DNA of 64,000 nucleotides from Ignavibacteriales bacterium (GCA_020061355.1 JAGUYK010000040.1:1-64000), one strand, 5' to 3'. Counted from the first letter of the stretch, positions 43,393-53,760 are shown. A program made the numbers and translations. The notes: a model not told the origin generated them from the sequence alone.

Positions 43393-44763
43393 TTATTTTA
43401 ACAGCACCATCTTTCTAGATTGATTTAATTCACCCACTGTTAATGTATATATATAAATACCGCTCGAAAGAGGCAAGTCATTACTTGATAACTTTACTGA
43501 ATATTTCCCCGGCATTTTATATTCATTAATCAATGATATTAATTCTCGACCAAGCAGGTCATAAACCTTAAGAATTACATGTTGAGAATTGGGAATTGAA
43601 AATTTAATAGTTGTTTCCGGATTAAACGGGTTGGGATAATTCTGCAACAGCGTAAATTCTGTCGGTAGAGTTTTTTGCTCGTTAATATTTGTGGGAACCT
43701 TTGTCCAGTACTTAATCGAATTGCTTTGATGATTAGCATTAATAATTTTGTTTCCGTCCGGACTAAAAATAATCCTACTCACTGTTTGACCGGCTTGACC
43801 AGCCGGGCTTGTCCAAATTAGATTTCCATTAGAAGTATTCCATACTCTAATTAAACTTTCCGTGGAACCGCTGCCGGTTGCAATTCGGTTTCCATCCGGA
43901 CTAAACGCAAGAGAAACAACTTCGTCATTATGATTTCCTATCCAAACTTGTTGTCCTGTAACGGCATTCCACAACTTTACATTTCGATCGCTTCCGATAG
44001 AGGCTATTACTGAACCGTCGGGACTATATTTGGCGGCATTAACAATGCCCGTATGAACCATTGATTGAATTGGGACACCGGTAGTTGCATTCCGGATTCT
44101 AACGTTTCCGCTCCAATCCGCGGAAACAATTTTCGACCAGTCATTATTAAAATAGACCGTGGAAATATTAGATGCCGTTGATGCAATCATCACCTGTAAT
44201 TGTGTTGTTATATTCCATACCTTTATAAAGCGGTCTGAACCCGAAACGGCAAAATTACCGTTGCCGCTTATTGAAAGAAAATTTGCACCGGTATTAAAAT
44301 TGGAATCATGTATTCCACTCCATACAACATTACCATTAGTTGCGTTAAGACACTTAACAAGATTATCCTCATCTGCAATCATTACCCCTGTATCAAACGA
44401 GCAAAAGAGTGCTGCTATAACGACATCAACATCGGTCATAATCCACAGTTGAGCACCGGTTTCTGCATTTAACATTTTAACTGTTTTATCCGAACTTGCT
44501 GCAACAACACGGGTTCCATCCGAACTGACATCAATCCAGTTTACTCTACCATCAAAAGGGCTTGTCCATAATAAACTTCCATTGGATGTATTCCATGCTT
44601 TTACTGTTTTATCATCTCCGCCCGAAAATACTTTTGCGCCATTAGAACTGATTGCAATGGTTCTTACATAACCAGAATGATTTCCAGTCCAGAAAAGAGT
44701 ATAGTTTTCCTGTGCCCTAATAGAACAAAGGAGAGCTAAAACGAAAATGGTTATTTTTTTCAT
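43393..44763 (-). CDS. Secreted WD40 beta-propeller protein with type IX sorting domain 2
   Basis: This 456-residue paralogue of the neighbouring protein has a signal peptide (1-17), WD40-like repeats (about 20-360, FSPDGNRIATGSGSTESLI and VFSGGDDKTVKAWNTSNG) and a type IX sorting domain (about 375-456, LLQNYPNPFNPETTI, ending RKMVLLK). Its repeats contain the recurrent W-x-G-x-H (WTGNHSG, WIGNHND), also seen in the paralogue, which points to tandem gene duplication. It lies 50 bp downstream of the 1748-residue propeller gene, and all three may be cotranscribed. Confidence 0.88.
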   Translation of the reverse strand: MKKITIFVLALLCSIRAQENYTLFWTGNHSGYVRTIAISSNGAKVFSGGDDKTVKAWNTSNGSLLWTSPFDGRVNWIDVSSDGTRVVAASSDKTVKMLNAETGAQLWIMTDVDVVIAALFCSFDTGVMIADEDNLVKCLNATNGNVVWSGIHDSNFNTGANFLSISGNGNFAVSGSDRFIKVWNITTQLQVMIASTASNISTVYFNNDWSKIVSADWSGNVRIRNATTGVPIQSMVHTGIVNAAKYSPDGSVIASIGSDRNVKLWNAVTGQQVWIGNHNDEVVSLAFSPDGNRIATGSGSTESLIRVWNTSNGNLIWTSPAGQAGQTVSRIIFSPDGNKIINANHQSNSIKYWTKVPTNINEQKTLPTEFTLLQNYPNPFNPETTIKFSIPNSQHVILKVYDLLGRELISLINEYKMPGKYSVKLSSNDLPLSSGIYIYTLTVGELNQSRKMVLLK

Positions 44764-44813
44764 TATATGCCTCGTTTAATAAGTAGTATGAAAATAATAT
44801 TGTTAATACAGAT

Positions 44814-47800
44814 TTATTTCAGGTAGAGTAGTTTAATCATACTATGGACTCTGTTTGTTTTTAATTCGCTAATATAAACTCCGCTCGGGATACCTTCCGG
44901 ATTCCAGTTAATTTTATATCTGCCCGGTGAGTACTCTTTGTCAATAATAATATCTATCTCTTTTCCCAGTATATTATAGATGGTTAGCGAAATGAATGAT
45001 TGCTCCGCAATATTGAAAGATATTTCTGTTCCGGAATTAAAAGGATTGGGATAGTTTTGGAATAGCTCTGTGCTGGTCGGAATTGTCTCATCCTTAACAT
45101 CAACGGTCATAGAATTAAATTTCCAGACATCACTAAACTCACCCCATCCTGCAATGTTATGCGCTTTTACTTTCCACCAGTAAGATTTATTAGCTTCCGC
45201 CTGAAATGTTTTATGTGTCGTTGAAATGTTCTGTTCAACTATAGGATTGTTCATATCGATATTGTCAGCTATCTCAAGCCAGTACTTATCAACCAGCGGG
45301 TTTGCAGTGTTCCAGCTTAAGGATACATTATTGTTATTCATTGTTGAATTGTTTTCAGGGGTTAACAGAATTACTTTGTCGGGCAAGGCAACAATGGTTG
45401 TAAAATTGAAAGTAACTGACCAGGGTCCATTTCCGAACTGATTGATTCCGCGGATATGCCAGTAATAAATCTGATTATTTAACAATGATGTTACATTTTT
45501 TGAGGTGCCCGTTAATGCAGCATCGTCAATTATTAAGTTAGAGAAATTCTCTGTTGTGCTTAGTTGTAATTGATAAGCTGTTATGTTTGAAATCGGATTC
45601 CATGAAAGATCTAACGTAGTTGCACAATTAGTTTCTCCGTTTGCCGGGGCTAATAATGTAATTATAGAAGGAGCAATTCCAATAGTGAATTTATAGATAT
45701 TACTAAACTCGCCCCAACCGGCTATGTTATGAGCTTTTACTTTCCACCAGTATGATTTATTAGTTTCCGCCTGAAATATTTTCTGTGTTGTTGAAATGTT
45801 TTGGTCAATAATAGGATTATTCATGTTTATGTTATCAGCTATTTCAAGCCAGTACTTATCTGCTTGCGGATTTGCAATGTTCCATTGTAAAGTGACGTTT
45901 TGAGAGCTGAGTACTTCATTATTGTCCGGGGAAAGTAATGTAACCTTTTCAGGAAGAGCAACTATTGTAGTAAAACTCCAGACCTCCGACCAGCCGCTTG
46001 TTCCTCCGGCATTAGAAGCATTAACTCTCCAGTAATATAATGTATTGTTTAATAATCCCGTTAAATTATATGTACTTGTTGTTAATCCTGTTTGATTAAC
46101 TAAGGTCGATGCAAAGCTAGGATCAGTAGAGACCTGAAGTTGGTATGATGTTGCGGTTATTACACTGTTCCAAGTCAACGAAATATTTAGCAATACACTT
46201 GTTGAACCGTTTGCCGGCGATGATAATGTTGGTGCGGTTGGCGGCGCCACTGTTCCTTGCCCCTGAATTGAAAAAGTATATGGGTTTTCATCTAAATCGT
46301 TATTCGGGATAGAAACGGTTGCTGTTTTTATTCCGATACTTGAGGGATCGAATTTTATCTGGAAAGTTGTATTACCACCCGCGGCAATTGTTGAAGAGGG
46401 ACTAGTGGCAACCGTGAAGTCGGAAGAATTTGTCCCGGTAATTTGAACTAATGGATTTCCTGAAAGAATTAGATTTGTATTTCCCAGGTTCTCGATAGTA
46501 AAAGTTCTTGTTATAGTTTCACCATCAACCAACGCATTACCAAAATCTGTATGATCAACTGTGTTAGGTGTGGAATCACCGTTAAGAATATTTTGAGAGT
46601 TTCCCTTCAGATTTATTTCCGGTGCAACTATTTGTGCGGGCGAAAATGTCGGATCGAAATCTTGCTGAGTATTATTAGTCAATCTTGTTTTCCCGCTTCC
46701 ATCAGAGTTCATAACAAAAATTTCCATTGTGCTTCCGGAAGTTGTTCCCATATAAACTATTTTATCTCCTTCATATGAATACATAGGAGAATCTTCGTCA
46801 TCAATACTGCTATTTGTTAAATTAGTAACAGCAGAAGTTTGAGGTGTCTGGTTAATCGAAAATTTTGCTATATCGGATTTGCCCCCGGCTACCGGTGCAT
46901 ATTTACAAATAACAAATTGACCGTCGGGCGAAATACGCGGCAGCTCATCAAAATCAGTTGCGTTTGTTAGCTGTGTTACAGTTCCACCTGTAACAGGGAC
47001 TTTATAAACAGCACCTTGCTGATTATCTGTATCTATTCGTACAAAAACCAGCCATTGCCCATCGGGCGTAAAGAATGGTGAATCACCAACAAGCGGATTG
47101 CCCGATAAATCATTTATGTATTGTTTATTTGATCCGTCTGCATTCATTATGCAGAGAATATTTCCTGTTCCAATCTTATTTCTGAAAAATGCAATCTTCT
47201 CACCGTCCCACGAAAATTTTGGACCCGTACAATTTTCTGAAACATCTTCCGAAAGATTACGCACATTAGTTCCATCACTGTTCATTACATAAGTGTCAAT
47301 AATTAGATTTGGCGGAGAACCGCTATTACGCGTGAAAGCAATATATTTACCATCGTAACGGAAATGAGGATTCATATCCTTATGTTCACTTTCAAGTAAT
47401 TTGGTTTGATTGCTTCCATCCCTGTCCATTATCCAGAGGTCCCAGTCGCTGGTGCTTTGCTGACGGCAGAATGCGATCTTATTATAAACAGAAGTTGATG
47501 AGGCTGTACCGGTACCTTGAATTGTGAAAGTATAAGGATTCTCATCTGAATCGTTATTAGGAATACTTACAGTTGCACTTCTTGTACCTTTAGCTGAAGG
47601 ATCGAAACTTATTTGAAACGTTGTTGACCCGCCGGTTGCTATTGTTGATGAAGGATTAGTTATTAATGAAAAATCGGAAGCATCAGTACCGGTAATTTGA
47701 ACAAGAGGATTTCCACTTAATGATAAATTTTGCGTCCCTTTGTTCTCAATTGTATATGTTCTTGTTACTGTACCGCCATCAACAAGAGCACTTCCGTAAT

Positions 47801-50060
47801 CTGTATGATCTGATAAGCTGGGTGTAATGTCTCCGTTCGCAATATCAACATCATTTCCTTTAAGGTTAATTTCCGGTGCCGAACTGGATTGTTCAGGTGA
47901 AAAAGAAGGATCCCAATCGGCAACATTATTATTTGTAATCCGGGTATTTCCGGTTCCATCAGTATTCATTATATATATTTCTGAAGTTTCTGGTGCTAAC
48001 TGTCCTGTGTAGTAAACAATTTTATCTCCTTCCCATGAATAGTTTGCTGTTCCAGCGGGCATGGTAGGTTGATTGGTCATGTTAATTATATCCTGATTAT
48101 TAGCCGGATTATGATCATGAGGCATCCGGTATAAATCCCACTCAGTGTATCCGCGTTTGAAAAGAATATATTGTCCGTCGGTTGAATAAACAGGAGTTTC
48201 ATCCAGATTACTTCCGTCAGTTAAATCGACCACAGTTCCATCACTGATTTTTACTTTACAGATTTTTGCTTTAGGATTCGGATTCTCTGCAACTTGTCTC
48301 TGAAATACAAGCCACTGACCGTCTGGTGAGAATGCAGGTGAGCTGTCATCACCGGAAGTTGCAAGAACAGCTGTGTGTCCGGTTCCGTCCGAATTCATCG
48401 TCCATAGATCTCCATTACCAACACTTGCAGTAACATCGAATGCAATTTTAGTCCCATCCCATGAAAAATGAGGTCCGACACATGGTTGTGTCAATGCTGA
48501 AATATCAGTTAGATTCGTTTCGTTGCTTCCATCCGAATCCATAACATAAATATCGCTTTGCATAGGTTGCTGACTTGTAATTCTTGCAAAGACAATTTTA
48601 GTCCCCTGTGGATTGAAATGTGGATTTGTATCGCGATAAGAATTGTTAACGAGTCTTTGTTCATTCGTTCCATCTCGGTCGATTAACCAGATATCCCAAT
48701 CAGTTTGTGTCTCTGATCTTGTGAGTGCAATCTTATTGTAAACCGCCTGTCCGGGCACGGTACCTTTTCCCTGGATTGCAAACGTATAAGGATTTTCATC
48801 GGAATCATTGTTAGAAATATTAACTGTTGCGTTTTTTGTTCCAGTGCTTGCCGGATCCAATGTAATTTGAAAAGTAGTTGAACTGTTAGCTTCAATTGTT
48901 GTGGAAGGATTTGATGTTACTAAAAAATCGAAAGCATTGGTTCCTGATATCTGAACAATAGGATTACCGCTCAATATCAAATTTTGATTCCCTTTATTCT
49001 CTATTGTAAATGTTCTTGTTACAAAACCACCATCAACCAGGATGCTACCAAAGTCTGTATTATCAGAAGTACTTGGTGTTGTATCTCCGTTTGCAATATC
49101 AACACTGTTCCCCTTAATATTAATTTCCGGTCCGGTAGTTTGTGTGAAAGGTGAGAACGTCGGATTGAAATCTGCAACACTGTTATTTGTAAGCTGTGTT
49201 TTACTAGTGCCGTCACTGTTCATTATCCAGATTTCAGCAGTATTCATTCCTGAAGTAGATTGAATCCAAGCAATTTTAGTCCCATCGTAGGAATAGGTTG
49301 GTGCATCATCAACAACTGAATTGTCAGTCAAATTTTCTGTTGTCATGTTATCAAAACGGAGGCGATAAATTTCTGCGTTTGTTGCTCCACGTTTAAAGAG
49401 AAGATAATTTCCATCAGGGGAGTAGACAGGCATTTCGTCGAGGTTATTCCCATCGGTTAATTCTGTAATTGTTCCGTCGGAAATTTTATACCGGCAGATT
49501 TTTGTTTTCTGATTTGAAATTGAACCGATATATCGCTGAAAAACTATATACAATCCATCGGGAGAAAAACTGGGCCATTCATCATTATTGCTTCCTGTTA
49601 TTAGTGCGGTTTTGTTTGTCCCATCGGAGTTCATCATATAGATATCTTTGTTATCAATTCCGGCTGTAATACAATAGACAATCCTCGTTCCGTTCCATGA
49701 CCATTTGGGTCTTGTGGCTTCGCTTTGAGTGTCGGATGTAAGGTTCGTTAGGTTCGTTCCGTCCGGATCAATTGTATAGATATCCTGCACTGGTGGTGTG
49801 CCCTGTGTAAAACGGCTGAAAACTATTTTATTGCCGTCATACTTGAAATGCGGATCTGCATCGTTTGAAGTTGAGTTATGAATTCTTGTTTGATTGCCAC
49901 CATCCAGGTCCATTATCCAGAGATCCCAGTCGTTTTGACTTTCCTGTCTGTTGAATGCAATTTTACTATAGACCGGAGATAAAACCGAATTTGATTGTGG
50001 AAAAAGTTGATTACAAATGGTAAGTAAGAAAACGATCGAAATAATGATCCTCGTTCTCAT
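44814..50060 (-). CDS. Giant secreted TolB-like propeller / choice-of-anchor D / FnIII protein with type IX sorting domain
   Basis: This 1748-residue secreted protein has a signal peptide (1-21). It then has three tandem copies of a module of about 420 residues. Each copy has a TolB-type PD40 propeller (motifs WDLWIMDLDGGNQT, FSPDGLYIVFQR, MNSDGTSKTQLTNN) followed by a choice-of-anchor D domain (PEINLKGN..DIANGD..P, then TFTIENKGNQNLILSGNP). After the third copy come four fibronectin III-like domains (about 1285-1660), the second and fourth nearly identical. The type IX sorting domain (LFQNYPNPFNSGTEI, ending KLLYLK) closes the chain. It is probably a surface adhesin or scaffold. No catalytic motif was seen. 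The repeats have a DNA period of about 1.25 kb. Confidence 0.9.
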   Translation of the reverse strand: MRTRIIISIVFLLTICNQLFPQSNSVLSPVYSKIAFNRQESQNDWDLWIMDLDGGNQTRIHNSTSNDADPHFKYDGNKIVFSRFTQGTPPVQDIYTIDPDGTNLTNLTSDTQSEATRPKWSWNGTRIVYCITAGIDNKDIYMMNSDGTNKTALITGSNNDEWPSFSPDGLYIVFQRYIGSISNQKTKICRYKISDGTITELTDGNNLDEMPVYSPDGNYLLFKRGATNAEIYRLRFDNMTTENLTDNSVVDDAPTYSYDGTKIAWIQSTSGMNTAEIWIMNSDGTSKTQLTNNSVADFNPTFSPFTQTTGPEINIKGNSVDIANGDTTPSTSDNTDFGSILVDGGFVTRTFTIENKGNQNLILSGNPIVQISGTNAFDFLVTSNPSTTIEANSSTTFQITLDPASTGTKNATVNISNNDSDENPYTFAIQGKGTVPGQAVYNKIALTRSETQTDWDIWLIDRDGTNEQRLVNNSYRDTNPHFNPQGTKIVFARITSQQPMQSDIYVMDSDGSNETNLTDISALTQPCVGPHFSWDGTKIAFDVTASVGNGDLWTMNSDGTGHTAVLATSGDDSSPAFSPDGQWLVFQRQVAENPNPKAKICKVKISDGTVVDLTDGSNLDETPVYSTDGQYILFKRGYTEWDLYRMPHDHNPANNQDIINMTNQPTMPAGTANYSWEGDKIVYYTGQLAPETSEIYIMNTDGTGNTRITNNNVADWDPSFSPEQSSSAPEINLKGNDVDIANGDITPSLSDHTDYGSALVDGGTVTRTYTIENKGTQNLSLSGNPLVQITGTDASDFSLITNPSSTIATGGSTTFQISFDPSAKGTRSATVSIPNNDSDENPYTFTIQGTGTASSTSVYNKIAFCRQQSTSDWDLWIMDRDGSNQTKLLESEHKDMNPHFRYDGKYIAFTRNSGSPPNLIIDTYVMNSDGTNVRNLSEDVSENCTGPKFSWDGEKIAFFRNKIGTGNILCIMNADGSNKQYINDLSGNPLVGDSPFFTPDGQWLVFVRIDTDNQQGAVYKVPVTGGTVTQLTNATDFDELPRISPDGQFVICKYAPVAGGKSDIAKFSINQTPQTSAVTNLTNSSIDDEDSPMYSYEGDKIVYMGTTSGSTMEIFVMNSDGSGKTRLTNNTQQDFDPTFSPAQIVAPEINLKGNSQNILNGDSTPNTVDHTDFGNALVDGETITRTFTIENLGNTNLILSGNPLVQITGTNSSDFTVATSPSSTIAAGGNTTFQIKFDPSSIGIKTATVSIPNNDLDENPYTFSIQGQGTVAPPTAPTLSSPANGSTSVLLNISLTWNSVITATSYQLQVSTDPSFASTLVNQTGLTTSTYNLTGLLNNTLYYWRVNASNAGGTSGWSEVWSFTTIVALPEKVTLLSPDNNEVLSSQNVTLQWNIANPQADKYWLEIADNINMNNPIIDQNISTTQKIFQAETNKSYWWKVKAHNIAGWGEFSNIYKFTIGIAPSIITLLAPANGETNCATTLDLSWNPISNITAYQLQLSTTENFSNLIIDDAALTGTSKNVTSLLNNQIYYWHIRGINQFGNGPWSVTFNFTTIVALPDKVILLTPENNSTMNNNNVSLSWNTANPLVDKYWLEIADNIDMNNPIVEQNISTTHKTFQAEANKSYWWKVKAHNIAGWGEFSDVWKFNSMTVDVKDETIPTSTELFQNYPNPFNSGTEISFNIAEQSFISLTIYNILGKEIDIIIDKEYSPGRYKINWNPEGIPSGVYISELKTNRVHSMIKLLYLK

Positions 50061-50397
50061 AATAATTTCCCGCTAAGTGTTTTTGTTAGATGAGAGTAAA
50101 ATGGAAGGTGCATTTTAAAAATAAAATAGTCCACAACAGTTTGCCCTCTAAAAATAAGTGTAAAGGAAAAATCTATTAACTATTGTTATGGACTTTTTTA
50201 ACTGTAAAACTTTAATGGGACTATGAACCGCATATAACTTATCGAATTGTTTAATGTAGTGCAATAATAGAAATCAAATAAAATTCAAGATTTTATATAC
50301 AATCTCAATTTTGATGCTGAAAAAATCAAATTAATATTAGTTTTTTAATTGAAATTATAATTTTGCCGTCTTACAATTTTCAAATAAATTTGCATCC
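50061..50397. other. Divergent intergenic region
   Basis: This 337-bp AT-rich gap separates the minus-strand giant propeller gene from the plus-strand HAD gene. The only clear element is the promoter at 50363-50392. No small gene or structured RNA was recognised in the rest, and no clear promoter for the propeller gene was found. Confidence 0.5.
50363..50392 (+). promoter_or_regulatory. Bacteroidota-type -33/-7 promoter next to the HAD start codon
   Basis: TTG at 50363-50365, a 19-bp spacer and TAAATTTG at 50385-50392 match the Bacteroidota consensus TTG-N19-TAnnTTTG exactly. The ATG of the HAD gene begins at 50398, only 5 bp after the -7 element, so the transcript is predicted to be leaderless or almost so. 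Confidence 0.7.
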
Positions 50398-51030
50398 ATG
50401 ATTGAAAAATATAAACACATAATATGGGACTGGAACGGAACAATTCTTAATGACGTAGAGCTTTGTTTGGATTTAATTAACTGGCTTTTATATTCCCGTG
50501 AGCTGCCGACAGTCGATATCAGCAAGTACCGTGAAGTATTTACCATTCCCGTAAAAAATTATTATGAAAAACTTGGCTTTGATTTTCAAAAAGAGTCTTT
50601 TGAAAAGCTTGGAAGAATCTGGATGGATGAATATGAACGGAGGAAATTTGAATGTAATCTTTTTGATGGAGTGGATAACCTGCTTAGTAAAATCAATAAA
50701 TTCGGAATAGGGCAATCAATTCTTTCAGCTTATTCGCAGCATACTCTTGACGAACTTGTTGAACATTATGGACTGAGAAATTATTTTATGCATGTTGTAG
50801 GACTTGACAACATATATGCGGCAAGCAAGCTTCACCTTGGTAAAGAGTTGATGAATCGGCTTGGTAATGGAAGAGGGGAGACTCTTCTGATTGGGGATAC
50901 CGTCCATGATTTCGAAGTAGCTACCGAAATTGGTGCTGATTGTGTTTTAATTGCCAACGGACATCAAAGCAAAGACGTCTTGCTTGAATGCGGAGTATTG
51001 GTTTGTGATTCTATAACTGAACTTTTGTAA
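50398..51030 (+). CDS. HAD-superfamily hydrolase (phosphoglycolate phosphatase-like)
   Basis: This 210-residue HAD phosphatase has motif I DWNGT (Asp11 nucleophile; Asn13 where many HADs have Asp), a helical cap of the phosphoglycolate phosphatase type, motif II SAYSQ and motif IV GDTVHDFEVA. The DWNGT variant is common in a bacterial subgroup of these enzymes. The start is well fixed because motif I must lie near the N-terminus, and it is immediately downstream of a perfect promoter, implying leaderless translation. The substrate is unknown. Confidence 0.88.
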   Translation: MIEKYKHIIWDWNGTILNDVELCLDLINWLLYSRELPTVDISKYREVFTIPVKNYYEKLGFDFQKESFEKLGRIWMDEYERRKFECNLFDGVDNLLSKINKFGIGQSILSAYSQHTLDELVEHYGLRNYFMHVVGLDNIYAASKLHLGKELMNRLGNGRGETLLIGDTVHDFEVATEIGADCVLIANGHQSKDVLLECGVLVCDSITELL

Positions 51031-51144
51031 CCTTCCATTCACAATTCATAAAAATATTTTTTCTTACAAAATTATGGTGTCTATTCATTTCTCTATTTCA
51101 TAATTTCAACCCGGATATATTGTTAATTTCCTTAAGAGGTTCAT

Positions 51145-53724
51145 ATGTTCAAGCGGTTAATCACATTACTTCTTTTAATATCATCGTTCACATTTTCTCA
51201 ACAGATGAAATCACCGGAAGAGTTTTTAGGATTTAAAGTCGGTACCGATTATAAAATTGCCGACTACGAAACGATTCAAAAGTATTTCAAACATCTTGCT
51301 GAATTTTCAAAACAAATTGTATATGAAGAGATAGGGAAGACTTCGCTTAAACGCGATATGTTTATGGCAATAATTAGTACTGAAGAGAACATCAAAAATC
51401 TTGAAAAGTACCGTGAGGTTGTTAAGAGGCTTTCTGATCCAAGAAAGATAACCGATGCCGAAGCCGAATTGATGGCTAAAGAAGGGAAGACAGTTGTACT
51501 AGTTACATGTAATATTCATTCAACAGAAATCGCTTCAGCGCAAATGTCGATGGAGTTAGCTTATAATCTTATTACTGGGAATGCTTCTAAAGAAGTGATC
51601 GCCTCACTCAATAATGTAATATTCATTTTGATGCCGTCAATAAATCCGGATGGTACAACTATGGTAGTTGACTGGTATAACAAAACATTAAACACTGAAT
51701 ATGATGGAGCACAAATGCCATGGCTTTACCATGTTTATTCGGGTCATGATAATAATCGTGACTGGTTTATGTTCAATCTTCAAGAGACAAAAAATGTTGT
51801 GAAGGTTGCATTCCACGATTGGATGCCGCAGATATGGCTTGATGAACATCAGATGGGAAGCGGCGGTGCCCGTTTGTTCGTTGTACCTTACAAAGATCCG
51901 ATCAATCCTAATGTGCATCCATTGATCTGGAGATGGCAGGGTTTAATCGGCAGCTATACTGCTCTCGACCTTGAAAAACAAGGTTATAATGGAATTATCA
52001 GTCAGGCATTATTTGAAGGATGGTGGGAAGGTCCGGCAAGCGACTGCGGAATGTGGCACAACCAGATTTCTCTCCTTTCCGAAATGGCAAGTGTTAATGT
52101 TGCAAGTCCCATTTTTATTGATCAATCTGAAGTACGGGCGACGACTGAAATTACAACCTACGACATCAGAACAAATTATCCGAATCCGTGGCGTGGCGGA
52201 TGGTGGCGGCTGCGCGACATAGTTAATTATGAATTAGCTCTTACAGAATCTTTGATCAAAATCTCTTCGGATTTTAAAGAAGAAATTTTATTGAATTATT
52301 ACCGGATGGGAAAAGAAGCGGTTGAAAAAGGTAGAACCGAAAAACCTTTCGCTTATGTTATTCCAAGGGATCAAAACGACCCGGTTACTACGGCAAAAAT
52401 GATAGAGATTCTTCAGCTTGGTGCTGTCGAAGTTAATTTTTCCGAGAAGCAATTTGTTGTTGATAATATGATCTATCCGGCAAATAGTTATGTAATTTAT
52501 CTTGCACAACCGAATGGAAGATATGTAAAAGATTTAATGGAGGAACAGAGTTATCCAGATCTGCGTAAATCCCGAACCGAATCACCAATTACACCTTATG
52601 ATGTTGCCGGCTGGACTCTTACTTATTTAATGGGAGTTAAATCTTACCAGATTGATAAGCCATTTGAGCTTGATTCAAAAATAATCAATGAACCGAAGTA
52701 CCCGGTTGGAGTTGTGAGTGATCAACAGGGAAAATATTTTATTGCGAAATCCGGTTTGAATGTAAACTCAACTTTAATTAACCGCCTTCATAAAGAAGGG
52801 ATTCCGGTTTACTGGAATTCAGAAATACTTAATCTGAATGGTAAAAAATACAATCAAGGTTCGGTGATTGTTGAAGTAAGCAGTAAGTCGAAAGAACTTG
52901 TAAAGAAAGCCGCCGAAGATCTGAATATTAAATTTGATGTTGCTGACCAGATAGAAAAAGAAAAAATAAAAGAGATTAAAAAGATTACTGTTGGATTGTA
53001 CCAGCCATGGACAGCAAATATGGATGAGGGCTGGACACGTTTGCTTCTTGAAAATTATGAATTCAATTTTGTTACAATTCACAACAAAGATTTTAAGGAT
53101 AAAAAACTCAAACAGAAATTTGATGTAATTATACTACCGGATATGAGTGGAGACATTATTAAAACAGGAAAGCCTACCGGGGATGCTGCAAGATTTTATA
53201 GACCCAAACCGCCCGAATATGATAGCGGATTGGGAAGGGTAGGATTGGAAAATCTAAAAAACTTTGTCGAGAAAGACGGAGGTTATCTAATAACACTCGG
53301 ACAGGCATGCAATTTTGCTATTGAAGATTTAGGTCTGCGTGTCAATAATACTTTAAAGAATATAAAGAGAGAAGAATTCTTCTGCCCTGGTTCCTTAGTT
53401 AAGGTCAATATTGATAATACCCATTCGATAGGATATGGGATGGAAGAAGAAAGTTTAGCTTACATAAGCAGTAATATTGCATTTGCAACTTCAACACCGT
53501 TTGGGAAATATGACCGGAGTATTGTTGCACGTTTTCCCGATAAGAATTTGTTGAAATCCGGTTTTCTTTTAGGAGAAGATTATTTATTCAAACGGGCTGC
53601 TATTGTTGATGTTACTCAGAAGAAAGGTCACGTAATTTTAATGGGATTCAAAGTTCAGAACAGGCATTGGACTTTCGGTATGTTTAAGTTACTCTTCAAT
53701 GCAATTCATTCAGCAGGATTATAA
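51145..53724 (+). CDS. Secreted M14-family zinc carboxypeptidase-like protein
   Basis: This 859-residue exported peptidase has a signal peptide (1-18, ending FTFSQ) and an M14 domain (about 40-370). The zinc ligands are visible as His125 and Glu128 (NIHSTEIAS) and His235 (LDEHQMGSG). The large C-terminal part (about 400-859) contains a glutamine amidotransferase-like fold fragment (VIILPDMSGDII, GGYLITLGQACNFAIEDLG), as seen in other large M14 proteins of Bacteroidota. There is no type IX sorting domain, so it is probably periplasmic. It is separated from the HAD gene by 114 bp. Confidence 0.88.
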   Translation: MFKRLITLLLLISSFTFSQQMKSPEEFLGFKVGTDYKIADYETIQKYFKHLAEFSKQIVYEEIGKTSLKRDMFMAIISTEENIKNLEKYREVVKRLSDPRKITDAEAELMAKEGKTVVLVTCNIHSTEIASAQMSMELAYNLITGNASKEVIASLNNVIFILMPSINPDGTTMVVDWYNKTLNTEYDGAQMPWLYHVYSGHDNNRDWFMFNLQETKNVVKVAFHDWMPQIWLDEHQMGSGGARLFVVPYKDPINPNVHPLIWRWQGLIGSYTALDLEKQGYNGIISQALFEGWWEGPASDCGMWHNQISLLSEMASVNVASPIFIDQSEVRATTEITTYDIRTNYPNPWRGGWWRLRDIVNYELALTESLIKISSDFKEEILLNYYRMGKEAVEKGRTEKPFAYVIPRDQNDPVTTAKMIEILQLGAVEVNFSEKQFVVDNMIYPANSYVIYLAQPNGRYVKDLMEEQSYPDLRKSRTESPITPYDVAGWTLTYLMGVKSYQIDKPFELDSKIINEPKYPVGVVSDQQGKYFIAKSGLNVNSTLINRLHKEGIPVYWNSEILNLNGKKYNQGSVIVEVSSKSKELVKKAAEDLNIKFDVADQIEKEKIKEIKKITVGLYQPWTANMDEGWTRLLLENYEFNFVTIHNKDFKDKKLKQKFDVIILPDMSGDIIKTGKPTGDAARFYRPKPPEYDSGLGRVGLENLKNFVEKDGGYLITLGQACNFAIEDLGLRVNNTLKNIKREEFFCPGSLVKVNIDNTHSIGYGMEEESLAYISSNIAFATSTPFGKYDRSIVARFPDKNLLKSGFLLGEDYLFKRAAIVDVTQKKGHVILMGFKVQNRHWTFGMFKLLFNAIHSAGL

Positions 53725-53736
53725 TACATCTTTATA

Positions 53737-53760
53737 AGGGGATGAAATATTCATTCCCTA
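53737..53760. terminator. Bidirectional hairpin between convergent genes
   Basis: GGGGATGAA-ATA-TTCATTCCC is an imperfect stem (one bulge) flanked by A/T runs on both sides. It lies between the converging M14 and M23 peptidase genes, so it probably ends both transcripts. Confidence 0.55.

Noticed and set aside
44159-44452. 97-residue plus-strand frame inside the WD40 gene
   Set aside because: Antisense shadow of a repeat-rich gene; no family resemblance or ribosome-binding site.
46255-49130. CRISPR-like or mobile-element repeats
   Set aside because: The spaced repeats are protein modules in one long open frame with codon-level divergence, not short identical direct repeats.
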